DNA of 64,000 nucleotides, from NCBI GenBank assembly GCA_028284045.1, contig JANQSN010000018.1, positions 1 through 64,000 on the forward strand, given 5' to 3'. Positions 37,220-47,836 of the stretch are shown in pieces. The notes beneath the pieces are model-generated. The model was given only the letters and a program-made list of their open reading frames with translations, ran no database searches and had not been told where the DNA came from. This DNA comes from Alphaproteobacteria bacterium (lineage in GTDB: Bacteria > Pseudomonadota > Alphaproteobacteria > DSM-16000 > Inquilinaceae). Every line of letters starts with the position of its first letter. Within the stretch, counting starts at the first letter, position 1. A program made the position numbers and the translations under genes.

Positions 37220-38242
37220 ATGACCGCCGATCCCCGTTTCTTCGACGTCGCCGGGCCGTTCACCCTGGCGCAACTGGCCGAGATGACGGAGTCGGCGCTC
37301 GCCGACGGGGCCAACGGGGCGATCGAGCTTGCCGGCATCGCACCCTTGGAGGTCGCCGGTCCAAGCGATCTCAGCTTCCTGGAGAACAAGCGCTACCTGC
37401 CGTCCTTCCTGGAGACGAAGGCCGGCGCCTGCTTCGTCCATCCGGCTTTTGCCGACCGGGCACCGGCGGGTACCGAGGTGCTGCTGTCCAAGAAGCCCTA
37501 CCGTGCCTATGCGTTGGCCGCTCAGGCCTTCTTTCCCAAGCAGCAGACGGTCGCCGGCATCTCCGACCGGGCGGTGGTCGATCCTGGCGCGCGGATCGAC
37601 CCGTCGGCCAGCGTGGCGGCCGGCGCGGTGATCGAGGCCGGCGTGGAGATCGGGCCGCGCGCGCGCATCGGCGCGAATGCCGTGATCGCCCGCAACGTGG
37701 TTGTCGGCGCCGACTCGGCGGTCGGTCCCGGGGCGTCGCTCACCCACTGCCTGATCGGCGCGCGGGTGACCATCTATGCCGGCGCGCGTATCGGGCAGGA
37801 CGGTTTCGGCTTCGCCATGGATGCCGATGGTCACTTGCGCATTCCGCAGACCGGCCGAGTCCTCGTCGAAGACGATGTAGAAATCGGCGCCAACTCAACC
37901 ATCGACCGCGGGGCCGGCCACGACACCATCATTCGCCGCGGGGCGATGATTGATAATCTGGTGCAGATCGGGCACAACGTCGAAGTCGGTGCCGGCAGCG
38001 TCCTTGTCGCCCAATCCGGGGTTGCCGGTAGCACGAAACTCGGCGACTTCGTCGTCCTGGCGGCTCAGACGGGCTTGGCGGGCCATCTCCGGATCGGGAC
38101 GGGCGCCAAACTGGCGGCGTCCAGCGGCGTCATGCGGGATATCCCCGCGGGCGAGGAATGGGCCGGCACCCCGGCGATGCCGGCTCGCAAATTCTGGCGC
38201 AATTACGCGAAGCTCATGAAATTGCTGGAAGGGAAAGGTTGA
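37220..38242 (+). CDS. lpxD: UDP-3-O-acyl-glucosamine N-acyltransferase
   Basis: 340 residues. LpxD adds the N-linked hydroxyacyl chain in the third step of lipid A synthesis. An N-terminal uridine-binding domain ([17 protein letters not shown]) precedes a left-handed beta-helix of hexapeptides ([13 protein letters not shown] and on). The catalytic histidine sits in [14 protein letters not shown] 37220 is chosen because GGAAGA is just upstream and the domain begins there; the open frame back to 37037 is a shadow of skp. It is followed by fabZ after 8 nt. Confidence 0.96.
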   Translation: MTADPRFFDVAGPFTLAQLAEMTESALADGANGAIELAGIAPLEVAGPSDLSFLENKRYLPSFLETKAGACFVHPAFADRAPAGTEVLLSKKPYRAYALAAQAFFPKQQTVAGISDRAVVDPGARIDPSASVAAGAVIEAGVEIGPRARIGANAVIARNVVVGADSAVGPGASLTHCLIGARVTIYAGARIGQDGFGFAMDADGHLRIPQTGRVLVEDDVEIGANSTIDRGAGHDTIIRRGAMIDNLVQIGHNVEVGAGSVLVAQSGVAGSTKLGDFVVLAAQTGLAGHLRIGTGAKLAASSGVMRDIPAGEEWAGTPAMPARKFWRNYAKLMKLLEGKG

Positions 38243-38250
38243 ACGCGCAC

Positions 38251-38730
38251 ATGGACGCCGCCGCAACCAGCGAGTCGGGATACGATCTCGATATTCTCCG
38301 GATCATGGACATGATCCCGCACCGATATCCGATGCTGATGATCGACCGTCTGGTCGACGTGGTGCCGGGGATCAGCGCGGTCGGGATAAAGAACGTGTCG
38401 ATCAACGAGCCGTTCTTTCAAGGCCATTTCCCGAAGCAGCCGGTGATGCCCGGCGTCATGATCATTGAGAGCATGGCCCAGACCGCGGCCGCCCTGGTGG
38501 TGGAATCCCTGGGCGGCAATGCGGAGGGCAAGCTGGTCTACTTCATGTCGGTCGACAGCGCCCGGTTCCGGCGCAAGGTGGTGCCCGGCGACCAGCTCCA
38601 CATTCAGGTCACCAAGATGCACCACCGCAAGAATGTCTGGAAGTTCCACGGCGAGGCCAAGGTCGACGGCCGCGTCTGCGCCGAGGCCACCTACGCGGCG
38701 ATGATCGCGGATTACGATGGCGGGAGCTGA
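38251..38730 (+). CDS. fabZ: 3-hydroxyacyl-ACP dehydratase
   Basis: 159 residues, hot-dog fold. FabZ removes water from 3-hydroxyacyl-ACP in fatty acid synthesis, competing with LpxA/LpxD for the same substrate. Motifs: IMDMIPHRYPMLMIDRL, NEPFFQGHFPKQPVMPGVM with the catalytic histidine and, nearby, IESMAQTAA with the glutamate. ATG 38251 is taken; TTG 38239, overlapping the lpxD stop, is an alternative. The end overlaps lpxA by 14 nt. Confidence 0.96.
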   Translation: MDAAATSESGYDLDILRIMDMIPHRYPMLMIDRLVDVVPGISAVGIKNVSINEPFFQGHFPKQPVMPGVMIIESMAQTAAALVVESLGGNAEGKLVYFMSVDSARFRRKVVPGDQLHIQVTKMHHRKNVWKFHGEAKVDGRVCAEATYAAMIADYDGGS

Positions 38731-39532
38731 CGTTCACCCGACAGCCATCGTCGCCCAGGGCGCCGAACTCGGTCACGACGTCTCGATTGGTCCCTACTGC
38801 ACGGTCGGCGCGGGCGTCCGGCTGGGCGACGGGGTCCGGCTGATCAGTCATGTCGTGGTCGACGGCACGACCACCATCGGGGCGCGCTGTCAGGTCTATC
38901 CCTTCGCCGTCCTCGGCTTGCCGCCGCAGGACCTGAAGTATCGCGGGGAACCGTCGACCCTGACCATCGGCGCCGACACGGTGATCCGCGAGCATGTCAC
39001 CATGAACCCCGGCACCGAAGGCGGCGGCCTGGAGACCCGGGTCGGCGACCGCTGCCTGTTCATGGTGGCCAGCCACGTCGCCCATGACTGCCGGGTGGGC
39101 GACGACGTCATCCTGGCCAACAACGCGACCATGGCCGGGCATGTCACGGTGGGCAACGGGGCGCGGATCGGCGGGCTGTCGGCGATCCACCAGTTCGTGC
39201 GCATCGGCGAGCACGCGATGATCGGCGGCATGACCGGGATCGACCAGGACGTCATCCCCTATGGCATGGCGATGGGCGGGCGCGGGGACCTGGTCGGGCT
39301 GAACCTTGTCGGTCTCAGGCGCGGCGGCACCGACCGGGAGGAGATCCGCGGCCTGCAGGCGGCCGTGGAGGCGCTGTTCGCCGCCGACGGCGAGATGTCC
39401 CAGCGCGTCCGCCAGGTCGAGGCGAGCTTCGGGCACTGCGCCACGGTTCGCACGCTGCTCGGCTTCCTGACCACCGATCGCGATCGCAAGATCCTGAAGA
39501 TGCGCAGCGATCACGCCGATGGGTCCGCCTAG
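38717..39532 (+). CDS. lpxA: UDP-GlcNAc acyltransferase
   Basis: 271 residues. LpxA acylates UDP-GlcNAc at O-3, the first step of lipid A synthesis. A left-handed beta-helix starts at VHPTAIVAQGAELGHDVSIG, the catalytic histidine lies in FMVASHVAHDCRVG, and the C-terminal helical part starts near GLNLVGLRRGG. The GGLSAIHQFVRIGEHAMIGG stretch is diagnostic. It is expressed between fabZ and lpxI with 14-nt overlaps on both sides, a tightly packed lipid A operon. Confidence 0.96.
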   Translation: MAGADVHPTAIVAQGAELGHDVSIGPYCTVGAGVRLGDGVRLISHVVVDGTTTIGARCQVYPFAVLGLPPQDLKYRGEPSTLTIGADTVIREHVTMNPGTEGGGLETRVGDRCLFMVASHVAHDCRVGDDVILANNATMAGHVTVGNGARIGGLSAIHQFVRIGEHAMIGGMTGIDQDVIPYGMAMGGRGDLVGLNLVGLRRGGTDREEIRGLQAAVEALFAADGEMSQRVRQVEASFGHCATVRTLLGFLTTDRDRKILKMRSDHADGSA

Positions 39533-40337
39533 GCTCGGCATTCTCGCCGGCGGGGGCGAGCTGCCGCGGCTGGTGGCGGCAGCAGCGGTCGAGCATGGCG
39601 GCAACCCCTACGTCCTGGCCTTCCGCAACTTCGCCGACGACGATGTCGCCGACGGCCTCGATCACGACTGGGTGCGCCTCGGCGCCATCGGCAAGGCGCT
39701 GGACAGCCTGAGAGGGGCCGGCGTCACCGATCTGTGCCTGGTCGGGCGCATCCACCGCCCGTCCTGGAAGGATCTGCTGCCCGACCCGCGGGGCGCGCAG
39801 TTCCTGTCGCGCATCGGCTTCGACAAGCTGGGCGACCATGCCCTGATGGCGGTGATCGCCGAGGGCCTGGAGGGCGAAGGTTTCCGCATCGTCGGGCCGC
39901 ACGAGGTAGCGCCGGACCTGTTGGCGCCGGTCGGACCGGTCGGTGCCCGATTTCCCGACGAGGGCCTGCGCGCGGATCTCGCCCGGGCCCGCGAGGTCGC
40001 CGCGGCGATCGGTCGGCTCGACGCCGGGCAGGGGGCGGTCGTCCAGCAGGGCGTGGTGCTGGCCGTGGAGGCGGCGGAGGGCACGGATCGGATGCTGGCG
40101 CGCGCCGGCGAGCTGGCGCGCAAGGGCCGCGGCGGCGTGCTGGTCAAGGTGAAGAAGCCGCAGCAGGACCCGCGCCTCGACTTGCCGACCATCGGCACGG
40201 CGACGGTGGAAGCGGCGGCGGCGGCCGGGCTTGCCGGGATCGGCGTGGAGGCCGGCGCCAGCCTGATCATCGACCGCAAGGCGGTGGGGCGGCTGGCCGA
40301 TCGGCGCGGGCTGTTCGTCGTCGGGCTGGAGGGGTGA
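39519..40337 (+). CDS. lpxI: UDP-2,3-diacylglucosamine pyrophosphatase LpxI
   Basis: 272 residues (DUF1009). LpxI hydrolyses UDP-2,3-diacylglucosamine to lipid X, replacing LpxH in alphaproteobacteria. Features are LGILAGGGELPRLVA at the start, LVGRIHRPSWKDLLPDPRG, the GDHALMAVIAEGLEGEGF region, and VLVKVKKPQQDPRLDLPTIG with a conserved aspartate. The C-terminal GIGVEAGASLIIDRKAVGRL is family-typical. Overlaps lpxA by 14 nt and lpxB by 4 nt, which itself supports the assignment. No LpxH was seen in the window. Confidence 0.95.
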   Translation: MGPPRLGILAGGGELPRLVAAAAVEHGGNPYVLAFRNFADDDVADGLDHDWVRLGAIGKALDSLRGAGVTDLCLVGRIHRPSWKDLLPDPRGAQFLSRIGFDKLGDHALMAVIAEGLEGEGFRIVGPHEVAPDLLAPVGPVGARFPDEGLRADLARAREVAAAIGRLDAGQGAVVQQGVVLAVEAAEGTDRMLARAGELARKGRGGVLVKVKKPQQDPRLDLPTIGTATVEAAAAAGLAGIGVEAGASLIIDRKAVGRLADRRGLFVVGLEG

Positions 40338-41548
40338 GCGGCGCGCCGATCCCGGCCGACACAGACGGGCCGCTGGTCTTCCTGTCGGCGACCGAGGCGT
40401 CCGGCGACCTCATGGGGGCCGGGCTGATGCGCGCGCTGAAGGCGCTGACGGGCGGGCGGGTCCGCTTCGCCGGGCTCGGCGGCGACCGCATGGCCGCGGA
40501 AGGGCTGCAGCCGCTGTTTCCCATCGCCGAGCTTGCGGTGATGGGGGTGGTGGAGCTGCTGCCGCAGATGCGCCGCCTCCTGCGCCGGGTCGACCAGACG
40601 GCGGCGGCGGCCTTGGCGGCGCAACCCGACATCATCGTCACCATCGACAGTTGGGGGTTCAACACGCGCGTCGCGTCACGGCTGGTTGGCCGGCGCGGCT
40701 GCCCGATGGTGCAGTTCGTCGCCCCGAAGGTCTGGGCCTGGCGCCAGGGGCGGGCGCGCCGCCTGGCGCGGATGGTCGACCATGTGCTGGCCCAGCTTCC
40801 CTTCGAGCCGGCGTTCTTCGCCCGCTACGGGCTGGCGGCCAGCTTCGTCGGCCATCCGATCGTGGAGAGCGGTGCCGATGCCGGCGACGGCACGGCGTTT
40901 CGCGCGCGCCATAGCATCGACCCCGACGCACCGCTGGTGGCCTTGCTGCCCGGCAGCCGGCGCAGCGAGGTGACGCGCCTGCTGCCCGTCCTCGGCGCCG
41001 TGGTCGCGGGCCTGACGGCCGACCGGCCGGGCTTGCGCATCGTCGTCCCGACGCTGTGGACGGTGGCGGAGCGGGTGCGCGCCGCCGCCGCCGATTGGCC
41101 GGGCCGGCCGGTGGTGGTGGAGGGCGACGGCGAGAAATACGACGCCTTCGCCGCCAGCGATCTGGCGATCGCCGCGTCGGGCACCGTGGCGGTGGAGTTG
41201 GCGCTCGCCGCCCTGCCGACGATCGTCGTCTATCGGGTCAACCCGCTGACCGCCTGGGTGGTGCGCCGGCTGGTGAAGGTGCGCTTCGCCAACCTGATCA
41301 ACATCATCGCCGACCGCCCGGTGGTGCCGGAGCTATTGCAGGACGCCTGCACGCCGCCGCGCATTCTGTCGGCCGCCGAAGCGCTGCTCGACGACGAGGC
41401 CGCGCGCCGCGCCCAGGGCGTGGCGGCCCAGGCGATCGCCCGCACGCTGGGTGCCGGCGAGGAGCCGCCGAGCCTGCGGGCCGCACGGCAGGTGCTGGCG
41501 CTGGCCGCCGGTCGGGACGGTGGTCAGGCCGGCACGGCGATCAGATAG
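40334..41548 (+). CDS. lpxB: Lipid-A-disaccharide synthase
   Basis: 404 residues, a GT-B (GT19) enzyme that joins lipid X and UDP-diacylglucosamine to form the lipid A disaccharide at the inner membrane. Motifs: FLSATEASGDLMGAGL, FAGLGGDRMAAEGL, FVAPKVWAWRQGRARR, SFVGHPIVES, ALLPGSRRSEVTRLLPV and AIAASGTVAVELALAALP. The start is GTG 40334, overlapping the lpxI stop (GTGA); later ATG codons would cut off the conserved N-terminus. This closes the lpx run; the next genes lie on the other strand. Confidence 0.95.
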   Translation: MSGAPIPADTDGPLVFLSATEASGDLMGAGLMRALKALTGGRVRFAGLGGDRMAAEGLQPLFPIAELAVMGVVELLPQMRRLLRRVDQTAAAALAAQPDIIVTIDSWGFNTRVASRLVGRRGCPMVQFVAPKVWAWRQGRARRLARMVDHVLAQLPFEPAFFARYGLAASFVGHPIVESGADAGDGTAFRARHSIDPDAPLVALLPGSRRSEVTRLLPVLGAVVAGLTADRPGLRIVVPTLWTVAERVRAAAADWPGRPVVVEGDGEKYDAFAASDLAIAASGTVAVELALAALPTIVVYRVNPLTAWVVRRLVKVRFANLINIIADRPVVPELLQDACTPPRILSAAEALLDDEAARRAQGVAAQAIARTLGAGEEPPSLRAARQVLALAAGRDGGQAGTAIR

Positions 41549-41757
41549 ACCAGACCGGCCAGCATCCCCAGCACGGCCAGGATGCCGACCGCCGCGCGCA
41601 GGCGGCGCGAGGCCGGCATCGGGTTGTCGTTGGCCCTCCGCCCGATCGCGCCGCGCAGGGCCGCCTGGACGAAGCCGGTGCGAACCGGGGTGGGGTGCTG
41701 CGGCCGCGGCGCGGGCGGACGACGCGATGGCCTAGCCACGATCGTCCAGCGGGACAT
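41524..41757 (-). CDS. Possible small single-span membrane protein
   Basis: A 77-residue frame that begins 26 nt inside the gltA 3' end (other frame) and runs 25 nt into the lpxB 3' end from the opposite strand. The first half is Arg/Pro-rich with [11 protein letters not shown], a phrase common in small alphaproteobacterial proteins; the last 25 residues ([20 protein letters not shown] and a few more) form one clear membrane helix. If real, it is coupled to gltA and N-in. No family is recognised. GC-rich shadow frames are common here, so it may be chance, but the hydrophobic C-terminal helix and gap-filling position favour a gene. Confidence 0.4.
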   Translation of the reverse strand: MSRWTIVARPSRRPPAPRPQHPTPVRTGFVQAALRGAIGRRANDNPMPASRRLRAAVGILAVLGMLAGLVYLIAVPA

Positions 41758-43066
41758 AGCCCCGCCGCGGCTCCCCCACGTAGAGCTGGCGCGGCCGGCC
41801 GATCTTCTGGATCGGATCCTCGATCATCTCCTTCCACTGGCTGATCCAGCCGACGGTCCGTGCCAGCGCGAAGATCACCGTGAACATGGTGTTCGGGAAG
41901 CCCATAGCCCGCAGGATGATGCCCGAATAGAAGTCGACGTTCGGGTACAGCTTCTTCTCGATGAAGTACTCGTCTTCCAGGGCGATCTTCTCCAAGGCCA
42001 TGGCGAGCTTGAGAAGCGGTTCGTCCTTGATGCCGAGATGGTCGAGCACCTCGTGGCAGGTCTGGCGCATCACCGTGGCCCGCGGGTCGTAGTTCTTGTA
42101 GACCCGGTGGCCGAAGCCCATCAGGCGGAACGGATCGTCCTTGTCCTTGGCGCGCTTGACGTATTGGTCGACATGGCTGACGTCGCCGATCTCCTCCAGC
42201 ATCTTCAAGACCGCCTCGTTGGCGCCGCCATGGGCGGGGCCCCACAGGCAGGCGATGCCGGCGGCGATGCAGGCGAACGGGTTGGCGTGCGACGAGCCGG
42301 CCAGCCGCACCGTCGAGGTCGAGGCGTTCTGTTCGTGGTCCGCGTGCAGGATGAAGATCTTGTCCATCGCCCGCGACAGGACCGGGTGGACAACATAATC
42401 CTCGCACGGCGTCGCGAACATCATATGCAAGAAATTCTCGGCATACCCCATCTTGTTGTTCGGGTAGATGAAGGGTTGGCCGATCGAATATTTGTAGGCC
42501 CAGGCGGCGATCGTCGGCATCTTGGCGATCAGGCGGCGGCTGGCGACCATCCGCTGATGCTCGTCGCGAATGTCGGTGCTGTCGTGATAGAAGGCCGACA
42601 GCGCGCCGACGACGCCGACCATGATCGCCATGGGGTGGGCGTCGCGCCGGAAGCCGCTGTAGAAGCTGCGCAATTGCTCCTGCAGCATGGAGTGGTAGGT
42701 GATGGCGTGGACGAAGTCCGCCTTCTGGGTGCGGGTCGGCAGCTCGCCATAGAGCAGCAGGTAGCAGACCTCCATGAAGTCGCTCTTGTCGGCCAGCTCG
42801 TCGATCGAGTAGCCGCCATGCAGCAGCATGCCGACATCGCCGTCGATGAAGGTCAGACCGCTCTCGCAGCTCGCCGTGGAGGTGAAGCCGGGATCGAAGG
42901 TGAACATCTTCGTTTCGCCGTAGAGCTTGCGAATGTCGATCACCTTCGGCCCTTCGCTGCCCTCGATGATCGGCATGGTCACCGACTTGCCGGTGGTATT
43001 GTCGACCAGCGTGGCAGTCGCGGGTGCGCCCTGGGCGCCCTTCACGTCGAGTTGCGTTTCGGCCAT
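41732..43066 (-). CDS. gltA: Citrate synthase (type II)
   Basis: 444 residues. Condenses oxaloacetate and acetyl-CoA at entry to the TCA cycle. The N-terminal beta-domain is that of Gram-negative hexameric, NADH-sensitive enzymes. Motifs: [72 protein letters not shown] with active-site His and, near the end, [17 protein letters not shown]. Start ATG 43066 lies 9 nt after GGGAG. gltX is transcribed upstream on the same strand with 139 nt between. Confidence 0.97.
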   Translation of the reverse strand: MAETQLDVKGAQGAPATATLVDNTTGKSVTMPIIEGSEGPKVIDIRKLYGETKMFTFDPGFTSTASCESGLTFIDGDVGMLLHGGYSIDELADKSDFMEVCYLLLYGELPTRTQKADFVHAITYHSMLQEQLRSFYSGFRRDAHPMAIMVGVVGALSAFYHDSTDIRDEHQRMVASRRLIAKMPTIAAWAYKYSIGQPFIYPNNKMGYAENFLHMMFATPCEDYVVHPVLSRAMDKIFILHADHEQNASTSTVRLAGSSHANPFACIAAGIACLWGPAHGGANEAVLKMLEEIGDVSHVDQYVKRAKDKDDPFRLMGFGHRVYKNYDPRATVMRQTCHEVLDHLGIKDEPLLKLAMALEKIALEDEYFIEKKLYPNVDFYSGIILRAMGFPNTMFTVIFALARTVGWISQWKEMIEDPIQKIGRPRQLYVGEPRRGYVPLDDRG

Positions 43067-43086
43067 TAACGACACTCCCAATCTGT

Positions 43087-43104
43087 CCGCCCGGCGTCGG
43101 GCGG
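43087..43104 (-). other. Hairpin in the gltA leader
   Basis: CCGCCCG and CGGGCGG pair over 7 bp around a 4-nt loop, about 20 nt before the gltA start. It could end gltX transcription or shape gltA translation; no T-run follows. Confidence 0.3.
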
Positions 43105-43205
43105 GTCCGATGTTCAAGATGGCGGCCGCGGGCGTCGCGGCCTGCCGGGGTTCCTGGCGCGGGGTCGCGGGCGGTTCGGCCCGCGCGGGCGGAGCCGGTG
43201 CCGCC

Positions 43206-44660
43206 TCAGCCGCCGCCGGCCGGCGGCGGGGCGCCGGCGACGGCGTCCGCCAACCGGCCCAGCGTCTCAGACCGCCCCAACACGTCCGCGACTTCGAAGA
43301 TGCCGGGTGAGATCGTCGACCCGGTCAGCGCGGCGCGCAGAGGCTGTGCCACCTTGCCCAGCTTCACGCCGGCGGCCTCGCCGGCGCCGCGCACCGCTTC
43401 CTCGATCGTCTCTTGCGACCAGGTCTCAAGCCCGCCCAGCCGCGCCACGACATCCTGCAGAAGTGGGGCGGACTGTACCACCAAAGCCGTGGCCTTGTCG
43501 TCAAACGGTATCGGTCGCGGGACGACATAGAACATAGCGCTGCGGGCCAGCTCATCCAGCGTGCGCGCCCGCTGCTTCAAGCCGTCCATGCCGGCCAGCA
43601 GCCGCGCGCCGTCGCCGTCGTCGAGCGGCCGGCCGAGCGCCGCCGCCAGCCGCGGCGCGATGTCGGCGGCCAGCCGGTCGTCCGCCGCTTCGCGCAGATA
43701 GTGCCCGTTCAGATGGTCCAGCTTGGCCAGGTCCAGCCGGGCGGCTGCCCGGCCGACGCCGTCGAGGTCGAACCATGCCTGGGCATCGGCTGTCGAGATG
43801 ATCTCGTCGTCGCCATGCGCCCAGCCGAGCCGTAACAGATAGTTGCGCAGCGCCTCCGGTAGATAGCCCATGTCGCGATAGGCCTCGATGCCCAAGGCGC
43901 CGTGCCGCTTCGACAGCTTGGCCCCGTCGGGTCCGTGGATTAGCGGGATATGGGCGAACACCGGCGGTGCTGCGCCGAGCGCGCGGTAGAGCAGCGTCTG
44001 GCGGAAGGCGTTGGTCAGATGGTCGTCGCCGCGCACGACATGCGTCACGCCCATGTCGATGTCGTCGATCACCACCGACAGCATATAGGTCGGCGTCCCG
44101 TCGGACCGCAGCAGGACCATGTCGTCGAGCTGGTCGGCGGCGACGGTCACCGGTCCTTGAACCGCGTCCTCGATGGTCAGCGATCCGTCCGTCGGGGCCT
44201 TCAGGCGGATGGCGGGGTCGACGCCGGCCGGCGCCTCGGCCGGATCGCGGTCGCGCCAGCGCCCGTCATAGCGCACGGGCCGACCCGCCGCCCGGGCGCG
44301 GTCGCGCATTTCGGCGAGTTCGTCGGGTGTGGCATAACACCGATAGGCGTGGCCGGCGGCGAGCAGCCGGTCGGCGGCCGCGCGGTGGCGGTCGCGCCGG
44401 GCGAACTGAGAGACCGGCTCGCCGTCCCAATCGAGGCCGAGCCAGGTCAGACCGTCGATGATCGCCGCGACCGCCGCTTCGTTGTAGCGGGCCCGGTCGG
44501 TGTCCTCGATCCTGAGAAGGAAACGTCCGCCGTGCCGGCGCGCCAGCAGCCAGTTGAACAGCGCGGTCCGGGCGCCGCCGATATGCAGGAATCCGGTCGG
44601 CGACGGCGCGAAGCGGGTGACGAGCGGGGCGCCCTGGGCGGCGGCGGTCGGGGTGCTCAT
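43206..44660 (-). CDS. gltX: Glutamyl-tRNA synthetase
   Basis: 484 residues, class I synthetase. The HIGH-type motif reads [20 protein letters not shown] near residue 24 and the KMSKS-type motif KLSKRHG near residue 258. RFAPSPTGF and [15 protein letters not shown] are diagnostic. The zinc-binding cysteines of E. coli GluRS are absent, as in other alphaproteobacterial enzymes. The C-terminal anticodon-binding domain is complete. Alphaproteobacterial GltX may be discriminating or nondiscriminating (charging tRNA-Gln); the sequence read does not settle this. Divergent from comEC with 128 nt between starts. Confidence 0.95.
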   Translation of the reverse strand: MSTPTAAAQGAPLVTRFAPSPTGFLHIGGARTALFNWLLARRHGGRFLLRIEDTDRARYNEAAVAAIIDGLTWLGLDWDGEPVSQFARRDRHRAAADRLLAAGHAYRCYATPDELAEMRDRARAAGRPVRYDGRWRDRDPAEAPAGVDPAIRLKAPTDGSLTIEDAVQGPVTVAADQLDDMVLLRSDGTPTYMLSVVIDDIDMGVTHVVRGDDHLTNAFRQTLLYRALGAAPPVFAHIPLIHGPDGAKLSKRHGALGIEAYRDMGYLPEALRNYLLRLGWAHGDDEIISTADAQAWFDLDGVGRAAARLDLAKLDHLNGHYLREAADDRLAADIAPRLAAALGRPLDDGDGARLLAGMDGLKQRARTLDELARSAMFYVVPRPIPFDDKATALVVQSAPLLQDVVARLGGLETWSQETIEEAVRGAGEAAGVKLGKVAQPLRAALTGSTISPGIFEVADVLGRSETLGRLADAVAGAPPPAGGG

Positions 44661-44788
44661 GATCGGGGGACCGGGTCGGTAAGGGGGGCAAGAGGCACGA
44701 TGGCGTCTCCCGCACCGCTCGCCCGGAGCGGCCGGAATAGCATAGGCGCGCGGCCGTCGGAACTGTCGGTGATCGCCGGAGGGACCGG

Positions 44789-46963
44789 TTGGCGTCCGCG
44801 CTGACCGCCGATGGCGCCGCGGCGCGGCGGGAACCGCGGCGGACCACCTGGCTCGCCGGCCGTCCGTCCGCTGGACTGCTGCTGCCGGTCGCCCTGGCGA
44901 TCGGCATCGCCGTCTATGCCGGGCTGGACCGCGAACCGGCGATCCTCCTGATCTGGGGGGCGGCGGGCTTCGCGGTCCTGGCGGGTGGGGCGGCGCTGTG
45001 GTGGCGCCGGCGCGGCACGGCGGGGCTGCTGATCGCTGCGGCGCTGGCGTGCGGGTTCGCCGGCGCGGCGCTGGAGACCCGCCTGGTCGCCGCGCCGATG
45101 CTGGATTGGCGGGTCAGCGCCGGGCCGGTCACCGGCCAGGTGCGCGCGGTCCAGCCGCTGGGGCAGGGGGCCTATCGCGTCGTTCTCACCGGCATCGCGG
45201 GGCCGCGGCTGGCTGGCCGCCCGATCCCCGACGCCGTGCGCGTCCGGCTGGTCTCCGGCGACGGCGCGCCGCCGATCGGGTCGGCGATCCGCGTGCGCGC
45301 GGTGCTGACGCCGCCGAGCGGGCCGGCCGAGCCCGGCGCCTTCGACTTCCGGCGCTATCTCTTCTATCGCGGGATCGGCGGGCTGGGCTTCGCCGTCGGC
45401 CATTGGCAGGCGGTAGATCCGGACCCCGCCGGGTCGGCGCCGCTGACCGCGCCGCTCGACCGGCTGCGGCTGGAGATTGCGGCGACGATCCGCGACCGCG
45501 CGGACGGTCAAGCCGTCGGTGCGGTCGCCGCGGCGCTGTTGACCGGCGAGCGGCGCGCGGTGCCCGAGGCGGTCATGGAGGCGTTGCGGGCCTCTGGTCT
45601 TGCCCATCTGATGGCGATCTCCGGCCTGCATGTCGGGCTGATGGCCGGCACCGTCTTCTTCGCCCTGCGCCTGGCCCTGGCGGCCGTGCCGGGCTTGGCG
45701 CTGCGCTATCCCATCAAGAAGTGGGCGGCGGCGGCGGCGATCGTCGCGGCCTTCGTCTACACCGCGCTGGTCGGGGCGCCGGTGCCGACCCAGCGCGCCT
45801 TCGTCATGACGGGGCTGGCGCTCACCGCCATCCTCTTGGACCGCTCGCCCTTCTCGTTGCGGCTGGTCGCCTGGGCGGCGGCGCTGGTCCTGCTGATCGC
45901 GCCGCACAGCCTGTTGGAGCCCAGCTTTCAGATGAGCTTCGCGGCGGTGATCGGCCTGGTCGCCGCGTTCGAGCGGTTGCAGCAGCCCCTGACCCGGCTC
46001 AGCCATCGCGACCTGCCGATGGCCGGGATCCTGGCCTATCTCGGCGCGGTGCTGCTGACCACGCTGGTCGCCACGCTGGCGACCGCGCCGTTCGCCGCCT
46101 ATCACTTCAACCGCATCGCGCTCTACGGCCTGCTCGGCAATCTGGTGGCGGTGCCGCTGACTGCCCTGTGGATCATGCCCTGGGGGCTGGTGGTTCTGGT
46201 CACCCTGCCGCTGGGGCTGTCCGCCCTGCCCCTGGCGGCGATGACCGGCGGCATCGGTGTGCTGATCGACTGGGCGGGGTGGATCGCCGGCCTGCCGGGC
46301 GCGATGCTGGGGGTGCCGGCGGTGCCTGTCTGGTCGCTGCTGGCGATGGTTGCCGGCGGGTTGTGGCTGTGCCTGTGGCGCGATCGGCTGCGCTGGCTGG
46401 GCCTGCTTGTCGTCCTGCCGGCGCTGGCCGGTCCGGCGAGCCCGCCGGCGCACGACGTGCTGATCAGCGAGGATACCCGCCTGGTCGCGGTCCGCGATGC
46501 GGCGGGCCAGCTGCGCCTGTCGTCCACCCGCCGCGGCCGTTTCGTCGCCGAGCAGTGGTCGGAGCGACGCGCCCAAGGACCGGCCGCCTCCTGGGCGGAC
46601 GGGCTGGGGGATCCGGGCTTGGAGGGTGTCGGGCTCGGCTGCGACGCGCTGGGCTGCGTCTATACGCGCAACGGCTGGCGCGTCGCGGTGGCCGCGGCGC
46701 GGGCCGCGCTGGACGACGACTGCCGACACGCCGATATCGTGATCGCCCCCTTCTTCCTGGACGATCGCTTCACCGACCGCTGTCCGGCCCTGGTCATCGA
46801 CCGGGGCACCCTGGCCGATGACGGCGCGCATGCGCTGACCCTGGCACCGGCGGGGATCGCCGTCGACACGTCGATTGCGGATGCCGGCGGCCGGCCCTGG
46901 AACCGCGGCTGGCCAGGCTTCGCAGAGATCGAGCGGCCGGGGGCCGCGGCGGCTCAGCCGTAG
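44789..46963 (+). CDS. comEC: ComEC/Rec2-family DNA-uptake channel
   Basis: 724 residues with about ten membrane helices. Layout: two N-terminal helices (30-100), an OB-like DUF4131 domain (about 100-215), then the competence domain with [20 protein letters not shown] and [19 protein letters not shown], followed by further helices. The C-terminal 170 residues ([17 protein letters not shown] on) look like a degenerate, cysteine-bearing remnant instead of a full metallo-beta-lactamase domain. ComEC passes single-stranded DNA across the inner membrane; no other com gene is in the window. Start TTG 44789 has GGAGGG 5 nt upstream. The gene ends 10 nt inside lexA, tail to tail. Confidence 0.9.
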   Translation: MASALTADGAAARREPRRTTWLAGRPSAGLLLPVALAIGIAVYAGLDREPAILLIWGAAGFAVLAGGAALWWRRRGTAGLLIAAALACGFAGAALETRLVAAPMLDWRVSAGPVTGQVRAVQPLGQGAYRVVLTGIAGPRLAGRPIPDAVRVRLVSGDGAPPIGSAIRVRAVLTPPSGPAEPGAFDFRRYLFYRGIGGLGFAVGHWQAVDPDPAGSAPLTAPLDRLRLEIAATIRDRADGQAVGAVAAALLTGERRAVPEAVMEALRASGLAHLMAISGLHVGLMAGTVFFALRLALAAVPGLALRYPIKKWAAAAAIVAAFVYTALVGAPVPTQRAFVMTGLALTAILLDRSPFSLRLVAWAAALVLLIAPHSLLEPSFQMSFAAVIGLVAAFERLQQPLTRLSHRDLPMAGILAYLGAVLLTTLVATLATAPFAAYHFNRIALYGLLGNLVAVPLTALWIMPWGLVVLVTLPLGLSALPLAAMTGGIGVLIDWAGWIAGLPGAMLGVPAVPVWSLLAMVAGGLWLCLWRDRLRWLGLLVVLPALAGPASPPAHDVLISEDTRLVAVRDAAGQLRLSSTRRGRFVAEQWSERRAQGPAASWADGLGDPGLEGVGLGCDALGCVYTRNGWRVAVAAARAALDDDCRHADIVIAPFFLDDRFTDRCPALVIDRGTLADDGAHALTLAPAGIAVDTSIADAGGRPWNRGWPGFAEIERPGAAAAQP

Positions 46964-47688
46964 CGGCGCATCAGGCCGACCAGCCGTCCTTGCACCTTGA
47001 CCTGATTGGGGCCGAAAATCCGGGTTTCGTAGGCCGGATTGGCGGCTTCCAGGGCGACCGACGCGCCGCGTCGGCGCAGGCGCTTCAACGTCGCCTCTCC
47101 CTCCTCCACCAGGGCGACGACGATCGCCCCGTTCTCCGCCGTGTCGCACTGGCGGATGACGGCCAGGTCGCCGTCCAGAATGCCGGCATCGACCATGCTG
47201 TCGCCGGTGACTTCCAGCACATAGTGGTTGCCCGGCCCGACCATATGGCCCGGCACCTCGGCGAACTGGCTGGTATCGCTCAATGCCTCGATCGGGTTGC
47301 CGGCGGCGATCCGGCCGACCATCGGCAGGCTCAGCGCGCCGGCCGCGCGCGCCGCCGGGGACCGGTCGGCGCGCATCAGGGGCGGGCGGAAGGGCAGCGC
47401 CGTTTCCGCCACCGCCTCATCGGCGCCCCGACGGTCGTTGCGGGTGCCGTCCGCGGTGGCGGCGGCCATCTGCCGGTCCGGCAGCCGCAGCACCTCCAGC
47501 GCCCGGGCGCGATGGGGCAGGCGGCGCAGGAAGCCGCGTTCCTCCAAGGCGGTGATCAGGCGGTGGATGCCCGACTTGGATCGGAGGTTCAGCGCCTCTT
47601 TCATCTCGTCGAAGGACGGCGACACGCCGCCCTCCGCCAGACGCTCGTGGATGAACAGCAACAGCTCGCTCTGCTTCTTCGTCAGCAT
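46954..47688 (-). CDS. lexA: SOS repressor LexA
   Basis: 244 residues. N-terminal winged helix ([20 protein letters not shown], then [20 protein letters not shown]) binds operators; the C-terminal S24 domain carries the Ala-Gly cleavage site in [11 protein letters not shown], the serine in [15 protein letters not shown] and the lysine in [11 protein letters not shown]. Length is a little over E. coli LexA because of a linker of about 40 residues, common in alphaproteobacteria. Start ATG 47688 has GGAGG 11 nt upstream. The 148-nt gap to moeA should hold its promoter; I saw no good GTTC-N7-GTTC operator there. Confidence 0.96.
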   Translation of the reverse strand: MLTKKQSELLLFIHERLAEGGVSPSFDEMKEALNLRSKSGIHRLITALEERGFLRRLPHRARALEVLRLPDRQMAAATADGTRNDRRGADEAVAETALPFRPPLMRADRSPAARAAGALSLPMVGRIAAGNPIEALSDTSQFAEVPGHMVGPGNHYVLEVTGDSMVDAGILDGDLAVIRQCDTAENGAIVVALVEEGEATLKRLRRRGASVALEAANPAYETRIFGPNQVKVQGRLVGLMRRYG

Positions 47689-47836
47689 GCGGCGATCGTC
47701 CTCCAAATACCCGTCATAGTCGGATCGGCCCCGCCCGGCCGGCACCGGACGCGGGAAAAGATGAACCGTTTGACCTATTCGACAGTGCAGGAACAAAAGA
47801 TAAACGTCAAGCCGGCCAACACAAGCGAAAAGATGA

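Noticed and set aside
47780..47794. LexA box upstream of lexA (minus strand GTTC-N7-GTCG)
   Set aside because: Only one half-site is intact, the other has two mismatches; no better GTTC-N7-GTTC copy was found in the 148-nt gap.
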